Positions 1-8,053 are shown, counted from the first letter of the stretch. The stretch is DNA of 22,417 bases from CALVXC01 sp036636255 (GCA_036636255.1 JAVWOV010000006.1:1-22417); one strand, 5' to 3'. Numbers and translations are program-made. Notes: generated from the sequence alone by a model not told the origin.

Positions 1-19
1 AAATTATCAACTTTTAACT

Positions 20-47
20 TTGACATTTTTATCAGTTTCTATATTAA
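20..47 (+). promoter_or_regulatory. Possible sigma-A promoter for the PBP gene
   Basis: A perfect -35 word TTGACA at 20-25 is followed after 16 bases by TATTAA at 42-47, a 4 of 6 match to TATAAT. It would give a leader of about 110 bases before the ATG at 165. The -10 is imperfect and the region is very AT-rich, so the assignment is tentative. Confidence 0.4.
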
Positions 48-164
48 CATTTATATTTTAGACAAAACTATGTAAAACATATAACACAAAGTATATTATT
101 TATACTAAAAACACTAATATTTTTCAAAAAAAAACCAATAATAATCATAGAATGGACTGATTTA

Positions 165-2129
165 ATGCAAACAATAAAAAAAATAGTCAAAATACTATTA
201 ATAATAACAATGTTTTTATTTTTAGCATATATAAGTATCTATTTATATGCTAAAACTACCCCTAAACTAGAAATAAAATCAGCCAATGGATTTACTATAT
301 ATGATAAAAATAATAATCAAATAACCGGCAACAACAATTGGACCAAATTAAAAAATATAAGTCCATACCTAACAAACGCTACTATATCAATTGAAGATAA
401 ACATTTTTATAAACATCAAGGATTTGACTTTCTCCGAATAATAAAAGCTATGTATATCAATATAACCAATAACCATACTCTCCAAGGAGCCTCAACTATC
501 ACTCAACAATATGCCAAAAATCTTTTCCTAGATTTCGATAAAAAATGGTCAAGAAAAATAAAAGAAGCCTGGTTAACCATTAAATTAGAAGCCCACTATA
601 GCAAAAAAGAAATATTAGAAGGATACCTAAATACCATCAACTACGGTGGTATCTACGGTATAGAAGATGCATCCCAGTATTACTTCAACAAACATGCAAA
701 GGAACTTACCCTTGCCGAAGCAAGCATGTTAGCTGGCATACCTAAATGGCCCAGTAAATATTCTCCCATAACTAACCCAAAAAACGCAAAAAAAAGACAG
801 AAAATCATTCTAACTTCCATGGTAAAAAACAACTATATAACAGGAAAACAAAAAGCTAATGCTTTAAATATGAAGCTAACCTATTATGGACTAAAAAATC
901 AAGATAATTTAAAAACCATCATGTACTATCAAGATGCTGTTATCGAAGAATTAAAAAAGATAAAAACTATCCCCAAAACATTTTTAGAAACTGGGTCAAT
1001 TAAAATATACACTAACCTAGATAAACAAAAACAAAAAATAATGGAAGAAAGTATCAATACATATATTAGCGAAGATCTTCAAGTAGCTAGCATAATGATC
1101 AAACCAAAAACCGGTCAAATTTTAGCCCTAACAGGTGGCAAGGATTATGCTAAAAGTCAATATAACCGTGCCACAAAAGCTAAAAGACAGGTAGGCTCCA
1201 CTTTAAAACCATTTCTTTACTATGCCGCCTTAGAAAATGGTTTTACACCTTCAACCCCATTCAAAAGTGAACAAACAACCTTTGCCTTCAGTGAAAAAAA
1301 AACCTATAGTCCTCACAACTATGACGAAAAATATGCTAATGGACCTATCAGTATGGCAACTGCCCTAGCTTATTCAGACAACATATACGCTGTTAAAACC
1401 CATCTATTTTTAGGCGAAAACACCCTTGTAGATATTGCCAAAAGAGTCGGCATATCTACCAAACTAGACCCCAACCCATCACTAGCTCTTGGCACTAATG
1501 AAATAAATTTAAAAGAAATGATCGAAGCCTATAATACCCTAGCAAACGAAGGTATAAAAATAGAACCATATCTAATAAAAAAAGTAGTAGACGAAAAAGG
1601 CAACACCCTCTATCGTCACAAATTTAAGCAACAAACCGTTCTCAACAAAAGCCTTGTTTATATCTTAAATGAAATGCTAACAAACTCCTATTCCCGCGAA
1701 TTTATCAGTTATAACTACCCAACCTGCATGGAAATAGCCGCTAAACTAACCAAAAAATACGCTATAAAAACCGGCACAACAGACACCGACAGTCTAATAT
1801 TTGGATATAACAAAGATCTTCTTGTCGGCATGTGGACTGGCTATGATAACAATCAAGAACTATCTGTTGCAAACGGAGCAAAAAATAAAAAAGCCTGGGC
1901 CAACATCATGGAAGAATCTTTAAAAAATAAATTAGAAAACTGGTATTTAAAACCAGCAAACGTCGTTGGTGTATTAATAGAACCACTTTCTGGGGAAATA
2001 GCTACAAATAATAGTCCTCATAAACAACTAATATATTACCTAAAAGGAACCGAACCAACCATAACCAAGGAAAATCTCGATAATCTCATACCAACTATCA
2101 GTGAAAAAGATAATGTAGTTCCTAGTTAA
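165..2129 (+). CDS. Class A penicillin-binding protein (PBP1A-type, transglycosylase/transpeptidase)
   Basis: A bifunctional peptidoglycan synthase of 654 residues that polymerises lipid II and cross-links the strands outside the membrane. A short basic N-terminus leads into one membrane helix (about 8-28). The GT51 domain (about 50-230) has the catalytic Glu77 in ISIEDKHFYKHQG and the conserved GASTITQQ at 108-115. The transpeptidase domain carries SxxK at Ser345-Lys348 (STLK), SDN at 404-406 and KTGT at 535-538, so both activities look intact. The protein ends soon after the transpeptidase domain with a short hydrophilic tail and no PASTA or Fn3 extension. Its stop codon overlaps that of the convergent phosphotransacylase gene, with no terminator hairpin between them. 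The coding strand is rich in A and C, as expected for a gene on the lagging strand. The family is certain; which PBP1/PBP2c-type paralogue it is cannot be settled here. Confidence 0.95.
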   Translation: MQTIKKIVKILLIITMFLFLAYISIYLYAKTTPKLEIKSANGFTIYDKNNNQITGNNNWTKLKNISPYLTNATISIEDKHFYKHQGFDFLRIIKAMYINITNNHTLQGASTITQQYAKNLFLDFDKKWSRKIKEAWLTIKLEAHYSKKEILEGYLNTINYGGIYGIEDASQYYFNKHAKELTLAEASMLAGIPKWPSKYSPITNPKNAKKRQKIILTSMVKNNYITGKQKANALNMKLTYYGLKNQDNLKTIMYYQDAVIEELKKIKTIPKTFLETGSIKIYTNLDKQKQKIMEESINTYISEDLQVASIMIKPKTGQILALTGGKDYAKSQYNRATKAKRQVGSTLKPFLYYAALENGFTPSTPFKSEQTTFAFSEKKTYSPHNYDEKYANGPISMATALAYSDNIYAVKTHLFLGENTLVDIAKRVGISTKLDPNPSLALGTNEINLKEMIEAYNTLANEGIKIEPYLIKKVVDEKGNTLYRHKFKQQTVLNKSLVYILNEMLTNSYSREFISYNYPTCMEIAAKLTKKYAIKTGTTDTDSLIFGYNKDLLVGMWTGYDNNQELSVANGAKNKKAWANIMEESLKNKLENWYLKPANVVGVLIEPLSGEIATNNSPHKQLIYYLKGTEPTITKENLDNLIPTISEKDNVVPS

Positions 2130-2689
2130 TCAACAATCGTAACAAAATCACCTGAAGCAAGCAAATTACCATTCGCATCATCTGTATCTAAATGACACTC
2201 AAGCTTAAAATTAGGTCCATACTTAAGATAAACATTATCCAAAATACCACCCTTAGCATTGCTAACTTTAATTCTAACTATCTTTTTAGCAACACCAAAC
2301 AAAACCCGATCAGCCTCATTAAGATGAATATGCCTTCTTGCTATAATACACCCATACTTTTTAGCAACAAAACCCTTAGGACCTACAATAGTAATTGGGC
2401 TACTATTTAAAATATCACCCGAATCCCTAATAGGTGCTGTAATACCCAAAGTAAAACAATCTGTCCTACAAACCTCCACTTGTGTATAACTTCTAAAAGG
2501 TCCCATTACTCGCACATTAGCAATTTCTCCTTTAGGACCCTTAATAACTACCTTACAACTAGAAGCAAATTCCCCTGGTTGTCCTAACATAAAATCACAA
2601 GGAAGATCCATACCACAACCAAATAAAACATTAAAATCATCTTTAGATAAATGAACATGACGATTAGAAACACCAACCTTAACTTGCAT
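2126..2689 (-). CDS. pduL: PduL-type phosphate propanoyl/acetyltransferase
   Basis: Encodes 187 residues of the PduL family, zinc enzymes that swap phosphate and CoA on short acyl groups (acyl-CoA + Pi to acyl-phosphate + CoA). Two tandem beta domains each bear an HxH motif: RHVHL (His11, His13) and RRHIHL (His120, His122). A conserved HLDTDDAN lies at 166-173. In characterised PduL proteins these histidines bind zinc. I chose the ATG at 2689 because AGGAGGGA lies just before it (2693-2700); the reading frame stays open further upstream but has no such site. There is no N-terminal encapsulation peptide and no microcompartment shell gene nearby. A role as stand-alone phosphotransacetylase, feeding acetate kinase to make ATP, is therefore likelier than propanediol use. 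The substrate is inferred. Confidence 0.9.
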   Translation of the reverse strand: MQVKVGVSNRHVHLSKDDFNVLFGCGMDLPCDFMLGQPGEFASSCKVVIKGPKGEIANVRVMGPFRSYTQVEVCRTDCFTLGITAPIRDSGDILNSSPITIVGPKGFVAKKYGCIIARRHIHLNEADRVLFGVAKKIVRIKVSNAKGGILDNVYLKYGPNFKLECHLDTDDANGNLLASGDFVTIVD

Positions 2690-2790
2690 AGTATCCCTCC
2701 TAATAATATTATAAACAGAAGATGTAAAAAAGTCAAAATAAAGCATAAAAAATCCACCCAATAATATATATTAATAGAAAGGGTGATTAT

Positions 2791-3156
2791 TTGAACAACA
2801 ATTACGGAAATAAAGCATTTCCTGGTAATCCTATTTATAACGGTAATATTCCATTACCAAATCAAACATTAGCGCCTAATTATAACAACAATGAACAAAA
2901 CTTTGAACAATCATATATTGAAAACATACTACGCCTAAATAAAGGAAAAAAAGTAACCATTTACATGACCTTCCCTGATTCAAAAGATTATCGTGATCTT
3001 GCCTTTAAAGGTGTCATTGAACAATCTGGTCGCGACCATATTATAATAAGCGAACCTGCCACGGGAAAATGGCAACTGCTATTAATGATTTATGTCGACT
3101 ACATGACATTCGATGAACAAATAAATTATAGTCAACAATTTATCCCAAACAATTGA
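2791..3156 (+). CDS. gerQ: Spore coat protein GerQ
   Basis: A 121-residue inner coat protein. In Bacillus, GerQ is cross-linked by transglutaminase Tgl and is needed to place the cortex hydrolase CwlJ in the coat. The N-terminal 45 residues are rich in Asn, Pro and Tyr (low complexity). The conserved GerQ domain follows at about 48-115, with YIENILRLNKGKKVTIYMTF, the stretch GVIEQSGRDHIIISEPATGKW, and YVDYMTFDE. The start is TTG at 2791, preceded by GGGTGAT at 2781-2787; no ATG in this frame is better placed. It is divergent from pduL with about 100 bases between them. The 120-residue size is shorter than Bacillus GerQ (about 180), with the difference in the disordered N-terminus. Identity is well supported by the C-terminal half. 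Confidence 0.9.
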   Translation: MNNNYGNKAFPGNPIYNGNIPLPNQTLAPNYNNNEQNFEQSYIENILRLNKGKKVTIYMTFPDSKDYRDLAFKGVIEQSGRDHIIISEPATGKWQLLLMIYVDYMTFDEQINYSQQFIPNN

Positions 3157-3197
3157 AAAAATAAATTAACCATGATATAATAACAGTAGGTGATGGT

Positions 3198-3743
3198 ATG
3201 AGTATAGTTATGTATGGATTATTAATATTTATAACTTTTTGTTTTCTGTTTTTATGGTATGTAACTATTTATAACAAATTTCAAAATTATATAATAAGAA
3301 TTAACGAAGCAGAAGCAACAATCGATAAAACACTAAGAAAAAGATTCGATTTATTAAATAAATCAATTGGAATTATTAAAACAAACACCGATATTAAAGA
3401 TGAGATATTTGAAAATATTATTAAACTACGATCAAAAAAATTAACCAACTTTGAACTTGATCGGCAATTATATGAAGGAATAAATGAATTTGAAAAAATA
3501 AAAGAAGAAAATTCTCAATTAAAAGACTGTGATAATTTTATTAAAATAGAGTTAAATCTAAATGAATCAGAAGCCGAAATAATTGCATCGCGAAAATACT
3601 ATAATGACATTATAACTGACTACAATAAAGAAGTAAGAACATTTCCTGCTAATATTATTGCTAAACTATGTAATTATAAACAAAAAACATATTTTGATGG
3701 TAAAAACATGAACGATAATATAACAAATGACTTTAAATTATAA
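3198..3743 (+). CDS. LemA-family membrane-anchored protein
   Basis: A 181-residue protein with one N-terminal membrane helix (about 4-23) and a helical body. The LemA pattern is visible: an EAEATIDKTLRKRFDLLNKSI segment (about 38-58) matching the family's N-terminal helix, and RKYYNDIITDYNKEVRTFPANIIAKL (about 132-157) matching the signature that ends in FP. The function of LemA proteins is not firmly known; many form membrane-anchored helical bundles facing outward. The ATG at 3198 follows AGGTGATG. It sits 41 bases after gerQ on the same strand and is probably co-transcribed with it, which puts it in a spore-gene context. It ends on the terminator shared with divIC. Confidence 0.8.
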   Translation: MSIVMYGLLIFITFCFLFLWYVTIYNKFQNYIIRINEAEATIDKTLRKRFDLLNKSIGIIKTNTDIKDEIFENIIKLRSKKLTNFELDRQLYEGINEFEKIKEENSQLKDCDNFIKIELNLNESEAEIIASRKYYNDIITDYNKEVRTFPANIIAKLCNYKQKTYFDGKNMNDNITNDFKL

Positions 3744-3768
3744 AAACTACTGTTTAGTAGTTTTTTTT
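3742..3768. terminator. Bidirectional terminator between lemA-like gene and divIC
   Basis: A 10-bp stem (AAAAACTACT at 3742-3751 with AGTAGTTTTT at 3756-3765) and a GTTT loop, flanked by A and T runs, works in both directions. It overlaps the LemA-family stop region and supplies the TAG stop of divIC (3747-3749). Confidence 0.8.
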
Positions 3769-4175
3769 CGTAAAACACAAATAATAATAACAACCAATAG
3801 CCCGCCCGTAATCATAATTATTACATCATAATTAATTACCATACGCTTAGATAAAACTGGCTTTTTTTTCTTATCATCTTCTACTTTAATAACATATTCG
3901 CCATCCTTAGAATACAAATAATTTTCTCGGGCAAAACGCGCTAAATAATCAGGATCATTTAACCGTTCAATTTCAATTTTTAACTCTTCTTCATTTTCTT
4001 TTAACTTAAATAACTGCTCATCCAAATTATCCTTAGTATTCCTCAAATCATATAATTTAACTGATGAGGAAAACAAACAATACGAAAAATAAATAAAAGC
4101 CATAAGACAAAGAGGCGTAAAAAAAACTAAACGACGTTTAGAAACTTTACTGATTTTTTTTCTTCGTTTAGCCAT
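3747..4175 (-). CDS. divIC: DivIC/FtsB-type septum formation protein with an extra C-terminal membrane helix
   Basis: A 142-residue divisome protein; in Bacillus, DivIC pairs with FtsL and DivIB to activate septal wall synthesis. A basic cytoplasmic N-terminus (MAKRRKKISKVSKRR) precedes a membrane helix (about 17-36), a coiled coil (about 40-72) and the DivIC/FtsB signature LNDPDYLARFARENYLYSKDGE at 72-93. The family normally ends shortly after this extracellular region. Here a Lys-rich linker and a second strongly hydrophobic helix (about 113-135, YDVIIMITGGLLVVIIICVL) follow, ending in RKKTTKQ. It lies directly downstream of yabP-yabQ, as in Bacillus, which supports the name. The second helix is the odd point. 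Confidence 0.85.
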   Translation of the reverse strand: MAKRRKKISKVSKRRLVFFTPLCLMAFIYFSYCLFSSSVKLYDLRNTKDNLDEQLFKLKENEEELKIEIERLNDPDYLARFARENYLYSKDGEYVIKVEDDKKKKPVLSKRMVINYDVIIMITGGLLVVIIICVLRKKTTKQ

Positions 4176-4203
4176 ATCCTCACACCCTTACCATGTAAGT
4201 ATA

Positions 4204-4503
4204 TCATTTTTTTTTAAACCACGCAACTAATTTAGGTACAACCCACGTTACAAGATAAAGGGAAATAAAAAAACCAATAACAATAAAAAGCAATGAATAA
4301 ATATGCAAAATGCCATAATTAATCCTCAATAATATAATAAAATATAATAAAACAAACAAAATAACAGTAACAAAAGAAAAAACGAATCTTATCCATTTTT
4401 TTTCATTATAAATAAAACGATAATTAAAATGTGCAAATAAGCCAAAAATAATTCCGAAAAATAAAGAAAACATAAGCAATAATAATTGTGTATCTAAATT
4501 CAT
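4204..4503 (-). CDS. yabQ: Spore cortex biosynthesis protein YabQ
   Basis: A 99-residue integral membrane protein with three or four hydrophobic segments (about 6-27, 37-59, 64-88) and a basic end WFKKK. YabQ in Bacillus is a mother-cell protein in the outer forespore membrane, needed for cortex formation. The sequence is too hydrophobic for motif proof; the call rests on topology, length and the order yabP-yabQ-divIC. The ATG at 4503 overlaps the yabP stop as TGATG, indicating translational coupling. An in-frame GTG three bases upstream is less likely. Confidence 0.8.
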   Translation of the reverse strand: MNLDTQLLLLMFSLFFGIIFGLFAHFNYRFIYNEKKWIRFVFSFVTVILFVLLYFIILLRINYGILHIYSLLFIVIGFFISLYLVTWVVPKLVAWFKKK

Positions 4504-4796
4504 CACTTAAACAACTTACTAAAAACACTGTCATCCTTATTTTTTTTAGACATACTATCCATGTAAGATAAGCTATTAATATGCCCTTTAATAGAAACAT
4601 TGCCCTGATATGTATCTAACTTTATAATTTCCAACTCACTACCTTTAATAACAACAAACCCCATACTAGTTTCCATTAAAAATTCCTCACTATCAAAATT
4701 TTCGATTTTTTTAATACCACTAACTACAATGTTTTTACGCTCAATCATATTAATACTATGATTAAATGATGAAAGCTGTGTTTCCATCTTGTCCAT
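4503..4796 (-). CDS. yabP: Sporulation protein YabP
   Basis: A 97-residue soluble protein of the YabP/YqfC family. Members are small beta-rich proteins made under sigma-E control and required for normal cortex. Seen here: HSINMIERKNIVVSGIKKIENFDSEEF, then MGFVVIKGSELEIIKLD and NVSIKGHINSLSYMD, the family's repeating beta pattern. The ATG at 4796 follows a strong AGGAGG with six bases between. It is coupled to yabQ and starts about 45 bases after the spoIVA terminator. CATATTAT, a sigma-E-like -10 word, lies at 4814-4821, but it is very close to the ribosome binding site, so I do not annotate it as the promoter. Confidence 0.87.
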   Translation of the reverse strand: MDKMETQLSSFNHSINMIERKNIVVSGIKKIENFDSEEFLMETSMGFVVIKGSELEIIKLDTYQGNVSIKGHINSLSYMDSMSKKNKDDSVFSKLFK

Positions 4797-4842
4797 CTTA
4801 TCCCTCCTATTACATAATATGAAAAATTAACAAAAAAATAAC

Positions 4843-4863
4843 AAAAAAAGAGCTAAAGCTCTT
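4843..4863 (-). terminator. Intrinsic terminator after spoIVA
   Basis: On the minus strand the 7-bp stem AAGAGCT / AGCTCTT (4857-4863 and 4848-4854) has a two-base spacer and is followed by a run of seven T (4843-4849, partly inside the stem base). It begins at the spoIVA stop codon. Confidence 0.8.
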
Positions 4864-6337
4864 ATAAAACAATTGCAAATAAATTACCGGAACCACGATT
4901 AACTAACTTAGATAAAGTTTGTTGTAGCTTATTTCGGGCATTCTCCGGCATCAAAGATAACTTAGCCTGAATGCCTTCCTTAACAATCAAATCTAAACTA
5001 CGTCCAAATATTTCACTCTTCCAAATATTATCGGGCGTACTATCATAATCTTTCATTAAATAATCAATCAATTCCTTACTCTGCAATTCTGATCCAATAA
5101 TCGGTTCAAAAGTGCTTTCCACATCAACCCTAATCATATGAATCGATGGTGCTACTGCTTTTAACTTAATTCCATATCTACTACCTTGTTTAGTAATCTC
5201 TGGTGTTGAAAGTTTCATGTCCGCTAAAGTTGGAGCCGCTACCCCATAACCTGTTTGTTTAACCATTTTCAATGCACTCTTAATTTGATCATATTCACTT
5301 TTAGCCTCATTATAATCTTGAAACAATGATAATAATTCAGCTCTATTAGTTATATCAATACCTATAATATCTTTTAAAACGGTGTTGTATAAATGATTAG
5401 GTGCTTGTAATGTAATTGTTGCTTCACCATTAGCAGTATTAATATCTGATAAATAGGCTTTTTCAATATATTCACAATCTTTAAAATACTTTTCAATATT
5501 TTGGGTATCACGTAATCGATCAATTTCTGTAACACTTTCTTTTATTTTATTAATATAAATTTCTTTTAACCAATTATTTGGCGCCAAACACGCAATCCAC
5601 TCTGGCATATTTACATTTACCTGTGTTACCGGAAATTCATATAAAGCTTCCCTTAAAATAGCATATATATCCCGTTCGCCCATGTTTTCAACACTAATAG
5701 GCATAACTGGTACCCCATAACTAGCTCGTAAATCAAATGCTAAACTTTCTGTTTCTGGCATCATTGGATGCGTCGAATTTAATAATACAATAAAAGGCTT
5801 GCCAATTTCCGTTAACTCTGCAATAACTCGCTTTTCTGCATCAATAAAAGCATTACGTCCTATTTTACCAATCGAACCATCCGTTGTTACTACAATACCT
5901 ATTGAAGAATGATCTTTAATAACCTTTGAAGTACCAATTTCTGCTGCTTCAACAAAAGGAATTTCTTCATCATACCAAGGTGTCTTAACCATCCTCGGTC
6001 CATTATCATCTTCATAACCCTTTGATCCATCAATAACATAACCTACACAATCAACCAAACGGATATTAGCACTAAAAGAATCAATATTAATATGAGCAGC
6101 ATTACTAGGTACAAATTTAGGCTCAATCGTCATAATTGTTTTTCCCTGAGCTGTTTGAGGAATTTCATCAAGTGCTCTTTTGCGCTCATACTCATCAGCA
6201 ATATTAGGAACAACTAAATTTTCAATAACCTTTTTAATAAAAGTTGACTTCCCTGTTCTAACGGCCCCAACAACACCAAAATATATATCGCCTCCCGTTC
6301 TCTGGGTTAAATTTTTTATAATATCCAATTTTTCCAT
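4862..6337 (-). CDS. spoIVA: Stage IV sporulation protein A, coat morphogenetic ATPase
   Basis: A 491-residue protein almost the same length as Bacillus SpoIVA. It polymerises around the forespore using ATP and forms the basement layer on which the coat assembles. The N-terminal TRAFAC-type ATPase domain has Walker A GAVRTGKST (24-32), a Walker B region RLVDCVGYVIDG (about 93-104) and TTDGSIGK. A middle domain and a conserved C-terminus ending GNLFAIVL follow; in Bacillus the C-terminal region is needed for binding SpoVM and for assembly. The ATG at 6337 has AGTAGGGA upstream. It is a single-gene unit with a terminator behind it and a sigma-E-like promoter in front. Identification is secure from length, motifs and the conserved C-terminus. 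Confidence 0.97.
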   Translation of the reverse strand: MEKLDIIKNLTQRTGGDIYFGVVGAVRTGKSTFIKKVIENLVVPNIADEYERKRALDEIPQTAQGKTIMTIEPKFVPSNAAHINIDSFSANIRLVDCVGYVIDGSKGYEDDNGPRMVKTPWYDEEIPFVEAAEIGTSKVIKDHSSIGIVVTTDGSIGKIGRNAFIDAEKRVIAELTEIGKPFIVLLNSTHPMMPETESLAFDLRASYGVPVMPISVENMGERDIYAILREALYEFPVTQVNVNMPEWIACLAPNNWLKEIYINKIKESVTEIDRLRDTQNIEKYFKDCEYIEKAYLSDINTANGEATITLQAPNHLYNTVLKDIIGIDITNRAELLSLFQDYNEAKSEYDQIKSALKMVKQTGYGVAAPTLADMKLSTPEITKQGSRYGIKLKAVAPSIHMIRVDVESTFEPIIGSELQSKELIDYLMKDYDSTPDNIWKSEIFGRSLDLIVKEGIQAKLSLMPENARNKLQQTLSKLVNRGSGNLFAIVL

Positions 6338-6368
6338 ATAATCCCTACTTTCCTATTCGTTTCATTAA

Positions 6369-6395
6369 AATATATGTAATCAACACAAATATATG
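6369..6395 (-). promoter_or_regulatory. Sigma-E-like promoter for spoIVA
   Basis: On the minus strand, ATA at 6392-6394 (within CATA) is followed after 15 bases by CATATATT at 6369-6376. This fits the sigma-E pattern of ATA at -35 and CATA..T at -10. spoIVA is sigma-E-controlled in Bacillus. The DNA is very AT-rich, so chance matches are frequent. Confidence 0.4.
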
Positions 6396-6414
6396 AAAAA
6401 ATAATATTATAAAT

Positions 6415-6435
6415 AAAAAAAGCACTAAAAGTGCT
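6415..6435 (-). terminator. Intrinsic terminator after spoVIF
   Basis: On the minus strand the stem AGCACT / AGTGCT (6430-6435 and 6421-6426) with a three-base loop is followed by six T (6415-6420). It overlaps the spoVIF stop codon. Confidence 0.8.
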
Positions 6436-6676
6436 AAATCATACCATTAAAATCTTTAGGCACTTTATCATTAACAACCGCACTAACTATTTTATCGGCC
6501 TGTTCTTTACCAACGTCCTTGCCTGTCATCTTACCTAATTCTTGAATAATCTCTCGTAAAGTATTTTCATTTTTAAAATCTGATTTTTGTAGTTTCGAAG
6601 CCAAATCTAAAATAGTTTCCTTTCCTACATTAGTCTTTTTTTCTATCTTATTAAAAAAATTATCAGTAAACTTCAT
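6434..6676 (-). CDS. spoVIF: Stage VI sporulation protein F
   Basis: An 80-residue acidic/basic helical protein matching the SpoVIF (YjcC) family, which in Bacillus is made late in the mother cell and helps coat assembly. Visible family features are FFNKIEKKTNVGKETILDLA (8-27), KLQKSDFKNENTLREIIQEL, TGKDVGKEQADKIV and the C-terminal VPKDFNGMI. The ATG at 6676 follows AGGAGG at seven bases. It stands between der and spoIVA as its own unit, with a sigma-K-like promoter in front and a terminator overlapping its stop codon. Confidence 0.88.
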   Translation of the reverse strand: MKFTDNFFNKIEKKTNVGKETILDLASKLQKSDFKNENTLREIIQELGKMTGKDVGKEQADKIVSAVVNDKVPKDFNGMI

Positions 6677-6694
6677 TTATTCATCCTCCTAGAT

Positions 6695-6721
6695 TATTAT
6701 ATGAAAGCTAAATAAAATAGT
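6695..6721 (-). promoter_or_regulatory. Sigma-K-like promoter for spoVIF
   Basis: On the minus strand, AC at 6720-6721 is followed after 16 bases by CATATAATA at 6695-6703. This fits the published sigma-K pattern of AC at -35 and CATANNNTA at -10 with a 16-17 base spacer. Bacillus spoVIF is a late mother-cell gene, which agrees. Confidence 0.5.
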
Positions 6722-6733
6722 TAAAAAAAAGAA

Positions 6734-8053
6734 TCACTCCTGTTCTCCTTTATTTTTAAATTGTAATACAATAGGCGTTCCTTCAAAATCAAAAGACTCT
6801 CTTATCTTGTTTTCTAAATAACGCTTATAAGAAAAATGAATCAATCCCTTATTATTAACCTGAATATTAAAAGTTGGAGGCTTTGTACCTGCTTGATTAC
6901 TAAAATAAATTTTTAATCGTTTACCTTTATAACTAGGTGGTAAATTAAGTAAATAGGCATCTCTAACTACATTATTAAGTAAACTTGTTTTAATTTCTTT
7001 CTTACTATTTTCATAGACCTTTAAAATTTCGGGCATTAAAGTGTGAATCCTTTTTTTAGTAAGTGCTGATAGAAAAACAATTGGTGCATAAGTCATAAAT
7101 TGAAAATTATTTCTTATCTCTTTAGTAAAACTTTTCATAACTACTTCTTTATCTGAAACCGTATCCCATTTATTTATAACAATAATAACTGCTTTGCCAG
7201 CATCAATTGCATAACTAGCGATATGTTTGTCATGTTCAATAATACCATCCTTAATATCAATAACAAGTAAACAAACATCTGAGCGATCAATTGCTTTCAA
7301 AGCCCTTAATAAACTATATTTTTCAATATTTTCATAAATACGACCCTTTTTACGCATACCGGCTGTATCAATAACAACAAAGTCAGCATCATGATAAGTA
7401 AATGGCGTATCAACTGCATCACGAGTCGTACCTGCAACGCTACCGACTAAAACTCTTTCTTCATTTAAAATAGCATTAACTAAACTACTCTTGCCCACAT
7501 TAGGCCGACCGATAACTGAAAATTTTATAATACCATCTTTATATTCTTCTTGTTCATTTTTTTTGAAATGACTTGTTATTTCATCCAACAAATCACCAAA
7601 GCCAATATTTTGCTCACCACTTACTTCAATATATTTATCAAAACCAAGCTCATAAAAATCATAAATATTATTTTTACTTAGCTTACTATCAATTTTATTT
7701 ATAACAACAATAACCTTTTTATTAGTTTTAATAAGCATATCCTTAACGATAAAATCGTTAGAAGTCAATCCTTCTTTACCATCCACAACAAATAAAACCA
7801 CATCTGCCTCATCGATTGCCAAACAAACCTGAACTTTTATTTCCTTATTAAAATCATTCTCACCAATATCAATACCACCCGTATCAATTAAATGAAAATT
7901 ATAATTTTCATAATTAACGGTACTATAAATTCTATCACGCGTTACTCCTGGTGTATCTTCAATAATGGAAATTTTTTTACCCACTAAGCGATTAAAAATT
8001 GTTGATTTACCAACATTAGGTCGTCCTACCAAAGCCACAACTGGTTTTTTCAT
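6734..8053 (-). CDS. der: Ribosome assembly GTPase Der (EngA)
   Basis: A 439-residue tandem GTPase essential for 50S subunit maturation. The first G domain has GRPNVGKST (10-18), DTPG, DTGG and NKID. The second has GRPNVGKSS (about 180-188), DTAG and NKWD. A C-terminal KH-like domain (about 350-435) carries NNVVRDAYLLNLPPSYKGKRLKIYF. All guanine-nucleotide motifs are present and the length is normal. The ATG at 8053 follows AGGGTGAT. In Bacillus der lies near spoIVA (der-gpsA-spoIVA); here gpsA is absent and spoVIF stands between. Confidence 0.97.
   Translation of the reverse strand: MKKPVVALVGRPNVGKSTIFNRLVGKKISIIEDTPGVTRDRIYSTVNYENYNFHLIDTGGIDIGENDFNKEIKVQVCLAIDEADVVLFVVDGKEGLTSNDFIVKDMLIKTNKKVIVVINKIDSKLSKNNIYDFYELGFDKYIEVSGEQNIGFGDLLDEITSHFKKNEQEEYKDGIIKFSVIGRPNVGKSSLVNAILNEERVLVGSVAGTTRDAVDTPFTYHDADFVVIDTAGMRKKGRIYENIEKYSLLRALKAIDRSDVCLLVIDIKDGIIEHDKHIASYAIDAGKAVIIVINKWDTVSDKEVVMKSFTKEIRNNFQFMTYAPIVFLSALTKKRIHTLMPEILKVYENSKKEIKTSLLNNVVRDAYLLNLPPSYKGKRLKIYFSNQAGTKPPTFNIQVNNKGLIHFSYKRYLENKIRESFDFEGTPIVLQFKNKGEQE

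Noticed and set aside
2126..2689. Bacterial microcompartment locus suggested by pduL
   Set aside because: No shell protein or aldehyde dehydrogenase genes are nearby, and the protein lacks an N-terminal encapsulation peptide.
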